Positions 8,819-17,931 of a stretch of 64,000 nt of DNA are shown here, piece after piece (position 1 is the first letter of the stretch; each line of letters starts with the position of its first letter). The stretch is from Luteolibacter flavescens (GTDB lineage: Bacteria; Verrucomicrobiota; Verrucomicrobiia; Verrucomicrobiales; Akkermansiaceae). The notes beneath the pieces are model-generated. The model was not told the DNA's origin and made no database searches. It saw only the letters and a list, made by a program, of their open reading frames with translations. Position numbers and translations under genes: made by a program. The stretch spans positions 33,672-97,671 of the forward strand of contig NZ_JAPDDS010000020.1 in the NCBI RefSeq assembly GCF_025950085.1, read 5' to 3'.

Positions 8819-11326
8819 CTACACCCGGCGGAGGACGATCCCGGCGATCATGAAGACGATGGCCGCAAGCCCGGCCCACGGCAGGGCGCTCGTGCGGATG
8901 CGCACCACCGGAATGCCATCGCGCGGAGCGGCGGAGACAAAGCTCTCCACCTTCGCCAGGGTGGGATCGGGCTGACCGGACAGGCGATACTCCGCCGGAT
9001 AGCCGCGCTCCCAGCGGAGCGTCTTCACCTTGCCTCGCTCGGGATCGTGAAGGCGTAGCGTCAGCCGCGGCGCATCGCCGGGATCGACGCGGACCCGGTA
9101 GCGACCGATGCCGCTTTCCTCGATGCTGACGGGGAATTCCTTGCCGGTGTCATCCAGCGCGTGACCGGTCCACGGCACCGCGGAGAGTGCACGCCCGGCG
9201 TCATCGGTGGCGCGGACGTCGATGTCCCAGCGCCCGCGCTCGCGGTGCGAGGCCGTCTCGATGCCCACCGACTCCTCCTTCCGCAGCGCGCCACGGAAGA
9301 CCTGCGCCCAGAATTTCCCGCAGCCCTGCCAGGCCAGCCACTCACTGCCCCAGCGCTCGGTGAGGTCGCCGGTGAAGGCGATGCCGGTGCCAAGACCGAA
9401 GCGCCCCACCGCCAGCAGCGGATCGCCGGACTCGACCGCGAGTAGCACCTGCGCGGTCGGCTTTGGCCGGGCCATCACGTAGCCGAGCACCGGAGGAAAA
9501 GCCGCGCTTTCAAAGCCAGCCATGATGGGATGCTCGGTCACGCCCGCCGGCTCGTAGAGGTCTTCTTTGATCGCGGAGCGCGAGGCCTGCATCGTCTCGC
9601 GGGTGAAAATCTGCGGGACATTCTCGGGCGCATCCGTCTGATAGAAACGCCCGCGCCCGGCCTCCGCCATCTGCGAAAGCAGGTCACCCGCCGCGCCCTG
9701 ACCCATCGCCACGGTGGATACGGTCATACCGGAGTCGGACATCTCGCGGCACAGCTCGACGATGTTCATCGGATCGAACTGGCCGTCGGTGAGGCCGATC
9801 ACGTGCTTCAGCTTCGCGCTCGCGCCGCGCAAGATATCGCGCGCCTGCACAATGCCCGGCTGCATGTTCGTGCCGCCACCCTCAGCAATCGAGTCGATGG
9901 CCGCGGCGACCTGTGCGCGGTTGGCCGCGGAGGTGAGGTCGAGCACGAGCTGCGGCTGATCGTCGAAGGCGATGACCGCGATCTGGTCCTGATTCCCCAG
10001 AAGCTCCGCCGCGCTGCGTGCCGCCTGGCGAGCTAGCTCCAGCGGCGGACCGGACATCGAACCGGACTTGTCGATCACCAGCACCATCGCGAGCGAAGGC
10101 TTCTCCTTGTCCTTCTCGAAGCGCGAGACGAGGGGCAGCACCTCTTCCACCGGCGTCTTGAAATAGCCGCCGATGCCGAAGGTATTTTCCGAGCCGGTCA
10201 TGATGAGACCGCCGCCGAAGTCGGTGACGTAGCGCTTCAGCGAGGCCATCTGCTTCGGCGAGATCGCGGTCGCGGGCACGTCGGCCAGCACGATGGCATC
10301 GAATGCCAGGATCTCCTCGAAGGAATCCGGCAAGCCGCGCGCGCCACGCGTCTCCAGCGTCACGTCCTGCTCGCGCATCAGGCGCTCGAAGGGCCGCATC
10401 TGCGCGGGCTTCTCGTGGATCACGAGGATGCGCGGCTTCCCACGCACCGGCAGTGTCATCGAGAGGTGGTTGTTCGCGGGGAACCAGTCATCGTCCGGGA
10501 CCAACTCCGCATCCCACACGGTATCGCCGGAGGTGACCATGCGGACCTCGGCATGACAGGCGGTCTCTTCCTTCGCGGTGAGCTTGATGGACTGCTCCGC
10601 CACGGCGACGCCGCGGTGGATGAGGCGCAGCTTCGCATTCATGTCGCGGTTCGACGCGACCTTCACGGTGAAGCGCACCATCTCCCCCTCGAAGGCGAGC
10701 GGGGTGCCCGCCTCGATGGAGGTAACCGCGGCCTCTGGCTTGTCGAGCGAGCCGAGCTTCACGAAGCGCAGGTCGGTCTTCTCCGTGGAAAGACGTTCCG
10801 CCGCCTCTGCCACCGGCCCTTCTAACAGACCGTCCGAAAGCACCACGATGCGCCGCCCGCGATTCGCCGGGAGGTCGAAGCGAGCCCCGGCCAAGGCACC
10901 CGCAAGATCCGTGGACGAGCGGAATGCGGCATCGCCACGGCCTGCCTCGCACTCGGCGATGAATTTCTCCGCCTGCTCGAAATCGCTGCGCCGCAGCTCC
11001 CGTGCGAAGAGGAAGAGCGACCAGGTATCGCCGGGCCTGAGACCCTCGACGGACTTCCTGATCTCCGCGATGCCTCGCCGCATCTCGCCGGGATCGACGG
11101 ACTCGGATCCATCTAACAGGAACGCGACATGGACGTCATCGCTCTTGCGCGTGAAGAACGGGCGGCACAGCGCGAGCAGCAGCAGGAGCAGCGCGATGAA
11201 ACGACAGAGCGTCGCCGCCAGCTTCATGGCCGGCGGGCGGTCCACCAGCGAGCGCCGGTAAACGAGGAAGAACAGCGGCACGGCAATCGCCAGGCCGAGG
11301 AGGGGCATCCAGGTGAGCAGTTCCAT
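8819..11326 (-). CDS. Membrane-anchored tandem von Willebrand factor A protein
   Basis: An 835-residue protein of the MoxR-associated VWA cluster. Two N-terminal membrane segments (about residues 5-23 and 36-56) precede a first VWA-like domain with a MIDAS-type DGSES (72-76). A domain of about residues 295-405 resembles the GATase1-like module of long VWA membrane proteins (FDAIVLADVPATAISPKQ, FGGGLIMTGSENTFGIGG). A second, complete VWA domain has DKSGS at 419-423 and GGGTNMQPGI and GLTDGQFDP downstream. A C-terminal helix (about 812-833) closes the protein. It is the last gene of the cluster, six bases after the BatA-like gene. Role: probably metal-dependent protein binding at the periplasmic side; the partner is unknown. 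Confidence 0.85.
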   Translation of the reverse strand: MELLTWMPLLGLAIAVPLFFLVYRRSLVDRPPAMKLAATLCRFIALLLLLLALCRPFFTRKSDDVHVAFLLDGSESVDPGEMRRGIAEIRKSVEGLRPGDTWSLFLFARELRRSDFEQAEKFIAECEAGRGDAAFRSSTDLAGALAGARFDLPANRGRRIVVLSDGLLEGPVAEAAERLSTEKTDLRFVKLGSLDKPEAAVTSIEAGTPLAFEGEMVRFTVKVASNRDMNAKLRLIHRGVAVAEQSIKLTAKEETACHAEVRMVTSGDTVWDAELVPDDDWFPANNHLSMTLPVRGKPRILVIHEKPAQMRPFERLMREQDVTLETRGARGLPDSFEEILAFDAIVLADVPATAISPKQMASLKRYVTDFGGGLIMTGSENTFGIGGYFKTPVEEVLPLVSRFEKDKEKPSLAMVLVIDKSGSMSGPPLELARQAARSAAELLGNQDQIAVIAFDDQPQLVLDLTSAANRAQVAAAIDSIAEGGGTNMQPGIVQARDILRGASAKLKHVIGLTDGQFDPMNIVELCREMSDSGMTVSTVAMGQGAAGDLLSQMAEAGRGRFYQTDAPENVPQIFTRETMQASRSAIKEDLYEPAGVTEHPIMAGFESAAFPPVLGYVMARPKPTAQVLLAVESGDPLLAVGRFGLGTGIAFTGDLTERWGSEWLAWQGCGKFWAQVFRGALRKEESVGIETASHRERGRWDIDVRATDDAGRALSAVPWTGHALDDTGKEFPVSIEESGIGRYRVRVDPGDAPRLTLRLHDPERGKVKTLRWERGYPAEYRLSGQPDPTLAKVESFVSAAPRDGIPVVRIRTSALPWAGLAAIVFMIAGIVLRRV

Positions 11327-11332
11327 GCAGGG

Positions 11333-13081
11333 TCAGCCGGCCTTGCGGCGATGATAGAGGAGGAATTCGATGACGAGCATCGCGATGGCCAGCAGCAGCA
11401 GCCAGAAGGAGATGGGATAGCCGCGCTCGACCGAGGCACCGCTGTCGGCAGGGCCGCTGCCGTCCAGCACGGTCTCCGAGCGCTCGAAGAGCGCGCCGCC
11501 GAACCAGCGTGGCCCGGCCTGCGTGGTCGCGAGGTAGTGGCCGAATTTCGACACGGTGAAATCACCGTCCGGGATGGAGCCACCGTCCGGCTTCGTGACC
11601 GGGCCGCCGGCATTCACCCGCGAGCCAGTGGGGTGCGCCGAGCGCAGCGCAGGGCCACGGCCGCTGAGATCGATGGCCGCGCCATGGACCAGCGCGGGAA
11701 AGACCGGCGAGAAGAAGAACTCGCCCTTCGACGGATCGAGATTCACCACGAGAGCATCGCGGCCTTCCACGCGGGCCTTCCAGATGAGCGGCTTCCCGGT
11801 CTCGGATGCGGCGAGGATCAAGGCACCGGCGACGGGCGTGAGATCGCGCGCGCCCTCGAAACGCATCGCTTCGAGATCCAGATGCTTTGTCACCGGATGG
11901 CCGGGGATTTTCGACTCCGCGGCGAGCACCTCGATTTCCCCTGCCCCGCCGGTCCAGAAGGGCGACTCGCCGGTCGGCGCGAAAATCACCTGCCGCGGAT
12001 CCGTGGTCGGGCTCCCCTGGGAGATGGTGACATCCGCCCCCTCGTCCACGAGGGAAAGCATGCCGCCGGTCTGCGCGAATGACTCGACGCAGCGCTGGAA
12101 GAAAAGCGGCTGCGGGCCGACGACCTTTACGGTGACGGGCTTCGGCTCGGCGAGACCGAGGGCAACCACATTGTCCGTCGCAAGCGCATCGGGGAACTTC
12201 AATTCGGCGGTCCACCGGCCCGGCGTGGCATCGTCGATATCCAGCGTGTCGCTGGTCTCCTCGCCGGGCTTGAGAGTCACCGGGACAAGGCGGGCGAGGC
12301 CCATCTCATCGTGGCGCAGCTCCAGCTCCGCGCTCGTCTCCTGCTTCACCGAGGAGGCGATACGGTAGAAGAACACGGCACCGCGCGTGGTGCCGGGCTT
12401 GCGGTCCAGATCCGCGGCGATGAAGCCGGCATTGGGCGCGGACGGGGTGAGGCGCATGATTTCCACGCCGGGATCAAGGCCTTCCCATCCGGGATTCCCA
12501 TCGGTGATGAGCAGCACGCGCCCGGCACTGCCCGCGCCCTTCGCGCAGGAGTTCAGCGCGGCCACGGTCTGCGGCCCCACGGGCACGTCGGCCACCTGCA
12601 GGCGCGAGATGGCGTCGGTGAGATCCTTCGGCGAATCGCTGGCGTGACTGAGGAAATCGAGCTCGCCCGAGGCGGTGGCCAGCGCGGCACGGCGGGTGCC
12701 ATTGAGCGCGCGGATGATGTCGCGGGCGCGGTCCTTCGCGTCTTCCAGACCGTCCTTGCCACTGCCATCGGCTCCCGTCTTCGCCCGCATGGAGGGCGAG
12801 GTGTCGATGACGATGAGCAGGTCACGCTTGTCCTGCGATGCCGGACGCGGCCCCGCCGCGGCGAAGGCGATGGCCCCGAGTGCGAGCGCGAGCAGCAGCA
12901 GCGAGAAGAGATCACGCAGGCGCTGGAAGAGCGATGATGCCTTCTTCTCCTGGAAGATCTTTTCCCAGAGGAAGAGTGCATTCACCGGGAAGCGGCGCGG
13001 GCGGACCTTCAGGAAATACGCCGCGGCGAGTGGCGCGAGCGCCGCGAGCATCCACAGGAAGCTGGGGGAGGTGAAGTTCAT
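11333..13081 (-). CDS. BatA/VWA N-terminal domain protein
   Basis: A 582-residue membrane protein. The opening FTSPSFLWMLAALAPL with RRFPVNALFLW is the BatA N-terminal domain, with a helix at about 8-24 and another at 57-76. The VWA domain follows directly, with MIDAS residues DTSPS at 93-97 and LLITDGNPGWEG further on. The C-terminal half is beta-rich, then a final helix (ISFWLLLLAIAMLVIEFLL) ends the protein near a basic tail. In MoxR-DUF58-Bat clusters such proteins sit in the inner membrane and are thought to work with the MoxR ATPase in assembly or stress tolerance of envelope proteins. It ends 6 bases before the tandem VWA gene. Confidence 0.88.
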   Translation of the reverse strand: MNFTSPSFLWMLAALAPLAAAYFLKVRPRRFPVNALFLWEKIFQEKKASSLFQRLRDLFSLLLLALALGAIAFAAAGPRPASQDKRDLLIVIDTSPSMRAKTGADGSGKDGLEDAKDRARDIIRALNGTRRAALATASGELDFLSHASDSPKDLTDAISRLQVADVPVGPQTVAALNSCAKGAGSAGRVLLITDGNPGWEGLDPGVEIMRLTPSAPNAGFIAADLDRKPGTTRGAVFFYRIASSVKQETSAELELRHDEMGLARLVPVTLKPGEETSDTLDIDDATPGRWTAELKFPDALATDNVVALGLAEPKPVTVKVVGPQPLFFQRCVESFAQTGGMLSLVDEGADVTISQGSPTTDPRQVIFAPTGESPFWTGGAGEIEVLAAESKIPGHPVTKHLDLEAMRFEGARDLTPVAGALILAASETGKPLIWKARVEGRDALVVNLDPSKGEFFFSPVFPALVHGAAIDLSGRGPALRSAHPTGSRVNAGGPVTKPDGGSIPDGDFTVSKFGHYLATTQAGPRWFGGALFERSETVLDGSGPADSGASVERGYPISFWLLLLAIAMLVIEFLLYHRRKAG

Positions 13082-13180
13082 GGCCGATCAAGCTTCGTGG
13101 CGGAATGACGACGTCGTTCCAGTTGGAGAAGGCGTCGCCGGAGCATCGTGAGCGGCGGCATCATGCGCGCCTTGCCCTGC

Positions 13181-13202
13181 CGGAAGGGACGCAGTCCTTC
13201 CG
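13181..13202. repeat. Small palindrome in the DUF58-BatA spacer
   Basis: In the 145-base spacer 13082-13226, a 7-bp inverted repeat (CGGAAGG, 13181-13187, and CCTTCCG, 13196-13202) forms a hairpin with an 8-base loop. No gene was seen in the spacer. It may be an mRNA-processing or REP-type hairpin; function unknown. Confidence 0.4.
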
Positions 13203-13226
13203 CTACTAAGATGCATGAAAGGCTCC

Positions 13227-14123
13227 TCACGCAGCGAGCCCTCCTCTCTGTAGGATGGCGCGGATCACCTCGTCGAAGGCCTCGCTGTCGAGCGTGCGGG
13301 TGAAGCCGATGCCGCGGCGCGCGCACTCGACGCGCAACTTCTCATTCCACTCCGCCACGGCGGCGGCGTAAGCATCGAGCTCGCGGGCGGTCACGGTCAC
13401 CTTGCGGCGCTTGCCGGACTCCACGCACTCCAACTCCAGATCGCCCTTGCGATCGCACTTCAGGTCCTCCTCGGACAGCACCTGGATCGCATGCACGTCA
13501 TGGCCGAGACCGGAGAGCCGCTTGAGGCCTTCCTCAAATCCACCCGGGAAAAGGAAATCCGATACCACGACCACGAGTCCCTTCTTCCGGTGCCTCGCCT
13601 GGAGCGTCTTCACGCAGGTGTTGAAGTCGGTGTCCTTGCCGAAGCAGGTCGCGCTTTCCAACGAGCGGAGGAAAGGGAGCACCTTGCCACGGCCGCGCGA
13701 CGCCTCAAGGAGCGGCCGCAATTCGTCCGCCATGCCGTAACAGGCCACGCGGTCCTGGCAATTCAGCCCGATGTAGCCGAGTGCCGCGGCGAGCTTGCGA
13801 GCCATCGCCGTCTTCGTCTGCATCGAGCGGCTCATATCCAGCAGGAGATAGACGGTCGCATCTTCCTCCAGTTCGAAAAGCTTGATGACCAGCTCGTCGA
13901 AGCGCGCATACACTCGCCAGTCGATGGCCCGGTAGTCATCGCCATGGCGATACTCGGCGTAGTCCGCGAAGGTGATGCCCGTGCCCTTGCGCGTGCTCTT
14001 GCGGTCCGCCTGCATCGACCCGCCCAGCACGCGACGGACGAGAAGGAACAAGGTCTCCAAGCGACGGATGAACGCCGCGCCGGTCAGCTCGCCGGGAGGA
14101 AGGGATTCGAGGGGTTCGGGCAT
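13227..14123 (-). CDS. DUF58 domain-containing protein
   Basis: A 298-residue cytoplasmic DUF58 protein, a partner of MoxR ATPases. The family core is clear: STRKGTGITFADYAEYRHGD, DDYRAIDWRVYARFDELVIK, then a VWA-like strand LLLDMSRSMQTK (DMSRS at 96-100) and VVVVSDFLFPGG. The first two genes upstream (lipoprotein and zinc-ribbon) separate it from moxR, which is unusual, since moxR and DUF58 are normally adjacent. Only two bases separate its ATG from the lipoprotein stop, so translation is probably coupled. Confidence 0.93.
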   Translation of the reverse strand: MPEPLESLPPGELTGAAFIRRLETLFLLVRRVLGGSMQADRKSTRKGTGITFADYAEYRHGDDYRAIDWRVYARFDELVIKLFELEEDATVYLLLDMSRSMQTKTAMARKLAAALGYIGLNCQDRVACYGMADELRPLLEASRGRGKVLPFLRSLESATCFGKDTDFNTCVKTLQARHRKKGLVVVVSDFLFPGGFEEGLKRLSGLGHDVHAIQVLSEEDLKCDRKGDLELECVESGKRRKVTVTARELDAYAAAVAEWNEKLRVECARRGIGFTRTLDSEAFDEVIRAILQRGGLAA

Positions 14124-14125
14124 GG

Positions 14126-14611
14126 CTACAATTGATTGACGAAATCTTCCAAATAGGAGTCGTAGCCGTTAAAGAATGCCCATCCGAATCGATCTACCTT
14201 AATAGATCGAACCACTCTGCCGGAGTTCAGATCGACGACTGATCCCTGTAACGTTTTCATCTGCCCGTCGAGGTAGGTGGTATAGGTGAAGCTCAACGCA
14301 TAAACCGACCTCAACTGCTTTTCGCTAAATGACTCGATCCGGCCGGTCGTGCGGCTCGGCTGATGAGACACCCCAAACTCTGTGACCACTGATCGCCGGG
14401 CAACGTCGTCAGAGACCACGTTGTATCCGCGGTTAACCAAAAGATGCTCAATCTCCTCTCGGAAACCTAGGTGATCGCTTCGTTTGCACGTGACCGTTAT
14501 CGTTGCGGCGGTCGGGACCGCTGCAGCTGACGTAGGACGACTGCTGGAAGCACAGGAGGAAAGGAGAGCCAACGAGGTGAGCGCAAGTAAAGCGAATCGA
14601 AGGAGATTCAT
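14126..14611 (-). CDS. Small predicted lipoprotein of unknown function
   Basis: About 161 residues from the ATG at 14611. The N-terminus NLLRFALLALTSLALLSSCASS is a convincing lipoprotein signal with lipobox LSSC. The rest is a small mixed alpha/beta domain with HLGFREEIEHLLVNRGYNVVSDD and SVYALSFTYTTYLDGQMKTLQGSVVDLNSG, reminiscent of small outer-membrane lipoproteins that report on a stem of DUF4136 or LptE-like size, but no family is recognised. A GTG at 14665 would overlap the stop of the upstream zinc-ribbon gene (GTGA) and add 18 residues before the signal; this alternative cannot be excluded. Codon usage is less GC-rich than that of the neighbours, suggesting later acquisition. Confidence 0.65.
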   Translation of the reverse strand: MNLLRFALLALTSLALLSSCASSSRPTSAAAVPTAATITVTCKRSDHLGFREEIEHLLVNRGYNVVSDDVARRSVVTEFGVSHQPSRTTGRIESFSEKQLRSVYALSFTYTTYLDGQMKTLQGSVVDLNSGRVVRSIKVDRFGWAFFNGYDSYLEDFVNQL

Positions 14612-14661
14612 AACGTCGTTGAGAATATTGAGGAGGGCGTGAATGGCAATCGTGAGGAGCT

Positions 14662-14916
14662 TCACTTAGAACTACATCCGTAGCAGGTGTCTTCTCCTGG
14701 AACCGAAGGCAATAGCCCGCAGTGCCTGCACAGACGAGAATTGACGACTTTGGCTTTCTTACCTTTGCGCCTCGCCTTCTTGGGGCCATCTCCCACAACC
14801 TTTGGACATCGCTTCTGGAGATGAGCTTGCAGTTTGTGGCCGGAAATCGGTGAGCCGCACTTCGGGCACGAAACAAGAACAGGACGCTCGTGACGTGGGA
14901 CATCGTCTGCTTCCAT
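14662..14916 (-). CDS. Small double zinc-ribbon protein of unknown function
   Basis: 84 residues from the ATG at 14916. It contains two probable metal sites: CPKCGSPISGHKLQAHLQKRC near the N-terminus (CxxC...H...H...C, zinc-finger like) and CRHCG...CYGC at the C-terminus, joined by a basic linker (KKARRKGKKAK). This pattern suggests nucleic-acid or protein binding. It starts 46 bases after the moxR stop. A TTG at 14925 is an alternative start. Together with the lipoprotein it forms an insert of lower GC content in the moxR-DUF58 pair. The regular cysteine pattern supports a real gene, but no family could be named. Confidence 0.6.
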   Translation of the reverse strand: MEADDVPRHERPVLVSCPKCGSPISGHKLQAHLQKRCPKVVGDGPKKARRKGKKAKVVNSRLCRHCGLLPSVPGEDTCYGCSSK

Positions 14917-14962
14917 GCCTTTCAACTTTCGTCAATTTCGCCCCTTTCGTTGTTACCCAACT

Positions 14963-15943
<981 letters not shown>

Positions 15944-16007
15944 GGGAAGATCGTGGATGGGAGATCGGAGATAGAAGATGGCGGATCAAACGACCGTGTA
16001 GCGGTCA

Positions 16008-16194
16008 AGGATGGTAGCCGTGGACTTCAGCCCACGGACAGGAGTTCGTGCGTTCGCTGTCGCCTCGCGACAGAGGATTCCGGGCCTGTGGATCAGAGGA
16101 TGATCGCCACGCCGCCCGTCGGGTTCCAGTGTCGCGATGCGACACGGTTGCCTGCGCCGCGTCTCCGTGGGCTGAAGCCCACGGCTACCATCCT
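16008..16194. repeat. Symmetric palindromic element (MITE/REP-like)
   Basis: Fills most of the 362-base gap 15944-16305, which holds no gene. The ends are 31-base inverted repeats differing at one position: 16008-16038 and 16164-16194, each itself a hairpin around GCCGTGG-CTTCAG-CCCACGG. Inside are further hairpins in mirror order: CTGTCGC/GCGACAG (16057-16073), GATCA/TGATC (16091-16105) and GTGTCGC/GCGACAC (16129-16145). The whole therefore has near two-fold symmetry about position 16100. This looks like a non-autonomous mobile or REP-doublet element; no transposase is near. Confidence 0.75.
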
Positions 16195-16305
16195 GGGTCA
16201 CCACGCGACCGGGAGACGGGTCACACGTGGAGACATGCAAGTCGATCGCGGGGAGGAGAGAGGCCATGGGGAATCCGGAGGAGAAAGTTGTCTCAATGGC
16301 GGCTC

Positions 16306-17931
16306 TCATTCCGCAGGCGCATCGCCGGTTTCGTGGACTCGTTCGAAGTATTCGCGGACGCCGAGCTTCAGCTCTTCCGGGATGTCGTCGCGACGGACGA
16401 GCGACTCCATCTGGCGGCGGAAATCGCGCTGCTTCGCCACTCCGGCACGACCGGCGATGCCGGTGCCGCTCTCGGCGGACTCGACGGTATTGGAAGACGG
16501 GCCCTCGCCGTTCGGGTTGCCCTTGATCTCGGCGCGGTTGTTGTTGTCCTTGAGTTCATCGCGCCCGTCGCGACGGCTTTCCACGCTGCCCCTGCCCGCT
16601 TGCTTGCCGCCGGGCTGCTGGCCCTGCGCCATGGACCGGCCGAGGCCGAGCGTCTGGCTCTGGCCTTGCGCGAATTGCCTCGCCTCGCTCATGCCGGCAC
16701 GCAGCTTGCCGAGCTTGTCCTTTGCCTTCTGCCGCGCGCCGAGTTGGCCGAGGCGGTCACCGAGCTTGTCCATCTTCTCGCCCAGCTTCATGGCCATCGC
16801 CTCGGCGTCGGGGTCAAATTCACCCTGCTCCAGCTTCGCGCCGAGCTGACGGGCATCGGCATCCATCTCATCGAGCATTTCCTGCAGCGGCTGCTGGTTG
16901 CCCGGGTTCGCCTGCATCTGCTCGCCGTCCATCTTGTCGCCCGGCTTCATCTTCTTGCCGAAGTTCCGCTGGCGCGCGCCGTCCGCCATGCGCTTGGCCA
17001 TTTCCTTGGCCTTCGCAGCGTTCTTCTTGAGCTGCTCCAGCTCCTCCGGCGTCATCTTCTCCTTTCCTTCGGGCTTCATCTCGCCGAGTTCCTGCTTCGC
17101 CTTTTCGAAATCCTTCGCGTCGAGCTGCTTGCCGAGCTGGCGGGCATCCGCGAGCGATGACTTCGCAAGCTCCTCGGCGGAAAGCTTGATCACCGCCTCA
17201 TCCTGCCGCGCCTCCAGGCCCTGCATCGCCTTCGCGAGTTCCTGCTCGAATTTCGCGATCTGCTTCTCCGCCTCGCGCTGGTCCTTGGTCTCGGCGAGCT
17301 GCTTCGCCAGTTCGCGCAGCTTCGCGGGGTCGAGCACCTTCCGCTCTTCCTCGCCGAGGTCCTTGATCAGCTCCTCCACGGCTTCCTCGACCTGCTTCTT
17401 CACCTCGGCGCTGCGCATCGCCGTCAGCTCCTCGCTGGCGATGCGGTCGCGCACGGCCTGGCTGTGCGGGAGGAATGCCAGCACCGCGGCGATGACCGCC
17501 AGCAGCACGCCGATGCCGTAGGAGCGCTTCGGATGCACCAGCGGGACGCCCGCAGGGTCCAGCGAAGAGACCCTCGCGGCCAGCATCCTTTCCTGGAGCT
17601 GATAGACCTCGCCATCCCCGCCCTTTGACCGGAAGCCGAGCCAGGAAAGCAGGCCGTCCTTCAGGCCGAAGGTCTCGTCCGCAGCCAGCGCGGCATCCGT
17701 GGAATTCCTCCGGGAAGCGATCAGTGCGATCACGAAGACAAGCAGCGCCAGGCCGAGCGCGACGGCATAGCCGACGCGCGGGGCCGCATAGCCGAATGCC
17801 CGCCATGCCACCGCCCAGACGAGGCAGGTGCCGGCAGCGGCAAGCAGGCACCGGGCGCCGATGCGCGATGCGATACCGCGGTCAAGACGCCGCCGGACGG
17901 CATCGAGGAATGAAAGGAGGGAGGTGTTCAT
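16306..17931 (-). CDS. Membrane coiled-coil protein of the MoxR/VWA cluster
   Basis: 541 residues from the ATG at 17931, which overlaps the stop of the giant TPR gene (ATGA). Two adjacent membrane helices (about 27-45 and 50-70) and a third (about 135-153, GIGVLLAVIAAVLAFLPHS) are followed by about 280 residues of highly charged Lys/Glu/Ala-rich helix, predicted coiled coil, and a Gly/Asn/Arg-rich tail. The C-terminus (ELKLGVREYFERVHE) is a short helix. Membrane proteins of this build (DUF4175-like) often lie in MoxR-VWA clusters of this phylum. Function is unknown; a scaffold role at the inner membrane is an inference. Confidence 0.75.
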   Translation of the reverse strand: MNTSLLSFLDAVRRRLDRGIASRIGARCLLAAAGTCLVWAVAWRAFGYAAPRVGYAVALGLALLVFVIALIASRRNSTDAALAADETFGLKDGLLSWLGFRSKGGDGEVYQLQERMLAARVSSLDPAGVPLVHPKRSYGIGVLLAVIAAVLAFLPHSQAVRDRIASEELTAMRSAEVKKQVEEAVEELIKDLGEEERKVLDPAKLRELAKQLAETKDQREAEKQIAKFEQELAKAMQGLEARQDEAVIKLSAEELAKSSLADARQLGKQLDAKDFEKAKQELGEMKPEGKEKMTPEELEQLKKNAAKAKEMAKRMADGARQRNFGKKMKPGDKMDGEQMQANPGNQQPLQEMLDEMDADARQLGAKLEQGEFDPDAEAMAMKLGEKMDKLGDRLGQLGARQKAKDKLGKLRAGMSEARQFAQGQSQTLGLGRSMAQGQQPGGKQAGRGSVESRRDGRDELKDNNNRAEIKGNPNGEGPSSNTVESAESGTGIAGRAGVAKQRDFRRQMESLVRRDDIPEELKLGVREYFERVHETGDAPAE

